Of a DNA stretch of 25,552 nucleotides, positions 23,578-25,552 are shown in pieces. The stretch's first letter is position 1. Every line of letters begins with the position of its first letter. The position numbers and the translations under genes were made by a program. The DNA comes from Betaproteobacteria bacterium. Its GTDB lineage: Bacteria > Pseudomonadota > Gammaproteobacteria > Burkholderiales > Ferrovaceae. The notes beneath the pieces were generated by a model. It did no database searches, had not been told where the DNA came from, and was given only the letters and a program-made list of their open reading frames with translations. The DNA lies in NCBI GenBank assembly GCA_028870615.1, contig JAGWPH010000018.1, positions 1 to 25,552 of the forward strand, read 5' to 3'.

Positions 23578-24014
23578 AATCCGCGCGCCGTCGCGCTCGC
23601 GAGGGGTTGGTGCAAGGACTGTATCAGTGGCAACTGACCGGCCATGAAGCGCCGGCTATCCTGGGGCATATCGTGTCCCAGGAACATTTCCCCCGGGCGG
23701 ATCAAACCTATTTTGCCGAGCTGCTGCCGGCTGTCATGGCCGAGTCAGCGGCTTTGGACGAAGCGCTGCGACCCTTTCTGGATCGTGAGCCGGCTGCTGT
23801 CAGTCCCATCGAACGCGCTATCCTCTGGATCGCTGCATTCGAGCTGCGCCATCGTTCCGAAATGCCTTTCCGGGTCATCATCAACGAAGCTGTCGAGCTG
23901 GCCAAAATGTTTGGGGGCACCGATGGACACAAGTATGTCAACGGCGTGCTTGACCGATTGGCTGCCCAGGAACGTCCCGAGGAAATCAATACCCGGACCC
24001 GTGGCCGGGGCTAG
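23574..24014 (+). CDS. nusB: Transcription antitermination factor NusB
   Basis: RNA-binding helical protein that works with NusE (S10) at boxA to prevent premature termination, notably in rRNA operons. The 146-aa protein begins KSARRRAREGLVQGLYQWQLTG, the arginine-rich boxA-binding helix. It keeps PIERAILWIAAFEL and RVIINEAVELAKMFGGTDGHKYVNGVLDRLA. The start is GTG 23574 overlapping the ribH stop by 4 bases. The ribH-nusB-thiL order is widely conserved in Proteobacteria. Confidence 0.95.
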   Translation: MKSARRRAREGLVQGLYQWQLTGHEAPAILGHIVSQEHFPRADQTYFAELLPAVMAESAALDEALRPFLDREPAAVSPIERAILWIAAFELRHRSEMPFRVIINEAVELAKMFGGTDGHKYVNGVLDRLAAQERPEEINTRTRGRG

Positions 24015-24015
24015 C

Positions 24016-24981
24016 ATGCCCAGTGAATTCGATCTCATCCGGCGTTATTTTTCCCATCCCGCTCCCGGGACCCTCCTTGGGGTGGGCGATGATTGCGCGT
24101 TGATGGTACCCACCCCGGGCCAGGAACTGGCCGTATCCACCGACCTGTTGGTGGCAGGGCGACACTTTTTTGCCGGGACCGATCCCCTTCGCCTGGGCCA
24201 CAAGGCCGTTGCCGTCAATTTGTCCGACATGGCCGCCATGGGCGCGCAACCGCGCTGGGTAACGCTTGGATTGGCGCTGCCGCAGACGGATGAAAACTGG
24301 GTGGAGGCCTTTGCCGCCGGATTTCACACCCTGTTGCAACAGCATGGGGTGGATTGGGTGGGCGGAGATACCACGGCGGGGCCGTTGACGATCGCCGTCA
24401 CCATCTTGGGCGAAGTGCCGCCTTTGCAGGCGTTGCGTCGCAGCGGCGCGCAAGCCGGGGACGACATCTGGGTGTCCGGTACGGTGGGTGATGCCGCCCT
24501 GGGACTGCGTTGCCTGAAGGACGGCTGGACCCTGCCTGCCAACGACCGCCAGTTCTGTCTGGACCGGCTCGATACCCCCACGCCGCGCGTGGCGCTCGGT
24601 CTGGCCCTGCGCGGACTGGCGCATGCCGCCATCGACATTTCGGACGGGTTGCTGGCTGATCTGGGGCATCTTCTGGAGGCCTCGGGCGTGGGTGCGCGCG
24701 TGCATCTTGAAAGCATTCCCTGCTCTGCGGCACTTCATCGCCAGCGTGGGCATGCCGGTTGGGAGGCTCTGCCGCTTGCGGGGGGCGACGATTACGAACT
24801 GTGTTTTGCGGCTGCTCCCGCAGCGGCTTCCCGGATTCAACAAGCGGCAGCCCGGGCCGATGTGATGGTCACCCGCATCGGGGTCATCACGGCCGGCGTC
24901 GAACGGGTGCTGCTGGATGGCAACGGCACGGCCATGGCCTTTGCCTGGCAAGGGTTTGATCATTTCAGGACGCTCCCGTGA
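24016..24981 (+). CDS. thiL: Thiamine-monophosphate kinase ThiL
   Basis: Phosphorylates thiamine monophosphate to the active pyrophosphate using ATP. The ATG at 24016 lies 1 base after the nusB stop and gives 321 aa (about 325 in E. coli). Metal and nucleotide residues are visible: GVGDDCAL with D25-D26, STDLLVAGRHF at 41-51, NLSDMAAMGA with D71, GGDTTAG from 116, and DISDGLLADL with D207 and D210. The same frame is open well upstream of the ATG, but that part is nusB read in another frame. The stop overlaps pgpA as GTGA. Confidence 0.95.
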   Translation: MPSEFDLIRRYFSHPAPGTLLGVGDDCALMVPTPGQELAVSTDLLVAGRHFFAGTDPLRLGHKAVAVNLSDMAAMGAQPRWVTLGLALPQTDENWVEAFAAGFHTLLQQHGVDWVGGDTTAGPLTIAVTILGEVPPLQALRRSGAQAGDDIWVSGTVGDAALGLRCLKDGWTLPANDRQFCLDRLDTPTPRVALGLALRGLAHAAIDISDGLLADLGHLLEASGVGARVHLESIPCSAALHRQRGHAGWEALPLAGGDDYELCFAAAPAAASRIQQAAARADVMVTRIGVITAGVERVLLDGNGTAMAFAWQGFDHFRTLP

Positions 24982-25463
24982 ACCCCGTGCCGGATTCCGA
25001 CTTCATGGGCGGCCACTGGACCCGTTGGGTCGCGCTGGGGTTTGGGACCGGCCTCTCGCCCGTGGCGCCGGGGACCGTCGGGACCCTGCTGGGCTTTCCC
25101 CTGTTCTGGTTGATTTCTTTCGGCCCGCTCTGGATGCAGTTGTTGCTCTTGTCCGCGCTGTTTGCGCTTGGGGTATGGGTTTGCGAATGTACGGCGCCTG
25201 CCCTGGGCGGAGGCGACCCGGGGGCCATTGTGTGGGACGAGATCGTGGCCTTTGCGCTGGTGTTGCTGGTGGCGCCGCATTCCCTGCTGGGCTTGATCGG
25301 AGCCTTCGTCCTGTTTCGCCTGTTCGACATCTGGAAGCCGTTTCCCATCGGTTGGGTAGACCGGCACATCAAAGGTGGATTCGGCATCATGCTGGATGAT
25401 CTGCTGGCTGCCGGATACGCCATGCTGGCGTTGTGGCATTTGCGCGGCGTGTTCCATGTCTGA
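24978..25463 (+). CDS. pgpA: Phosphatidylglycerophosphatase A PgpA
   Basis: Inner-membrane phosphatase that turns phosphatidylglycerophosphate into phosphatidylglycerol. The 161-aa protein shows GTGLSPVAPGTVGTL at 24-38, a hydrophobic span after it (FPLFWLISFGPLWMQLLLLSALFAL region), the acidic WDEIVAF, and FRLFDIWKPFPIGWVDRH, all hallmarks of the family. GTG 24978 overlaps the thiL stop by 4 bases. The thiL-pgpA pairing is standard. The next gene starts inside its last codons. Confidence 0.93.
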   Translation: MNPVPDSDFMGGHWTRWVALGFGTGLSPVAPGTVGTLLGFPLFWLISFGPLWMQLLLLSALFALGVWVCECTAPALGGGDPGAIVWDEIVAFALVLLVAPHSLLGLIGAFVLFRLFDIWKPFPIGWVDRHIKGGFGIMLDDLLAAGYAMLALWHLRGVFHV

Positions 25464-25552
25464 AGGGGAAACAACCCTGGCCCGGCGCGTGGGCGACGCC
25501 CTGAAACGGGAGCGCCTGCAACTTGTGACGGCCGAATCCTGTACCGGAGGCG
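25456..25552 (+). CDS. pncC: Nicotinamide-nucleotide amidohydrolase PncC / CinA C-terminal domain (3' truncated)
   Basis: ATG 25456 overlaps the pgpA stop by 8 bases and opens a frame that runs off the window after 32 codons (MSEGETTLARRVGDALKRER, then LQLVTAESCTGG). The TAESCTGG motif is the hallmark start of the CinA C-terminal (PncC) domain, which deamidates NMN. Placement after pgpA is the usual one in Proteobacteria. Because the motif comes within 32 residues, this is the short stand-alone PncC form rather than a full CinA with an N-terminal molybdopterin-binding domain. Confidence 0.88.
   Translation, partial: MSEGETTLARRVGDALKRERLQLVTAESCTGG

Noticed and set aside
23644..24015. Start of thiL far upstream inside nusB
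   Set aside because: The frame is open there, but the residues are nusB read in another frame. Family length and the position of the nusB stop support ATG 24016.
1..25552. A novel defence, mobile or biosynthetic system
   Set aside because: Every sizeable coding region maps to a known family; no integrase, transposase, toxin-antitoxin pair, CRISPR array or unexplained gene cluster was found.

Overview
This window is chromosomal DNA from a GC-rich betaproteobacterium that makes polyhydroxybutyrate (PHB). I cannot name the genus. The evidence is a phaB/phasin/phaR/ketothiolase neighbourhood, the order ribD-ribE-ribBX-ribH-nusB-thiL-pgpA-pncC with nrdR in front, and the order rpfE-like-recJ-prfB-lysS, which resembles part of the Xanthomonas rpf region. 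Both ends are cut: phaB lacks its N-terminus at base 1, and a pncC/cinA-type gene begins at 25456 and runs off the end. I see no tRNA, rRNA, CRISPR array, transposase or prophage gene.

Layout. (1) 1-4681 is the PHB region: phaB (+), a phasin on the minus strand convergent with it, then phaR, rimO and a BktB-type ketothiolase (+). The phasin/phaR divergent spacer is AT-rich. It carries a good sigma70 promoter for the phasin and three copies of a TGCNNCGCAA box that I propose as PhaR operators. (2) 4678-16548 is a compact plus-strand run: rpfE-like, recJ, prfB (with the classic +1 programmed frameshift), lysS, lolC-type permease, lolD, comEC and relA. A REP-like triple 16-bp repeat lies between the thiolase gene and the rpfE-like gene and appears to be read into the N-terminus of the latter. 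(3) 18313-16553 on the minus strand is a tight operon yjgA(darP)-mog-carboxylesterase, convergent with relA. (4) 18346-25552 (+) holds pmbA, nrdR, ribD, ribE, ribBX, ribH, nusB, thiL, pgpA and the start of pncC, mostly with overlapping or abutting stops and starts.

How the genes fit together. The PHB genes supply the ketothiolase and reductase steps, the granule coat protein and its regulator. The middle block is housekeeping: DNA repair, translation termination, lysyl-tRNA charging, lipoprotein export, DNA uptake and the stringent response. The last block makes riboflavin from the deaminase step onward plus the DHBP branch, then antitermination factor NusB, thiamine phosphate kinase and a phospholipid phosphatase. 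The RibBA-type protein has lost every cysteine of the GTP cyclohydrolase II domain (RibBX variant), so the first step of riboflavin synthesis must be encoded elsewhere.

I do not see an obviously new multi-gene system. The items most worth a second look are the phasin 3' region (an anti-Shine-Dalgarno pyrimidine tract, a hairpin and a U8 terminator: a candidate 3'UTR-derived small RNA), the three-box candidate PhaR operator array, and the REP-like element fused into the rpfE-like reading frame.
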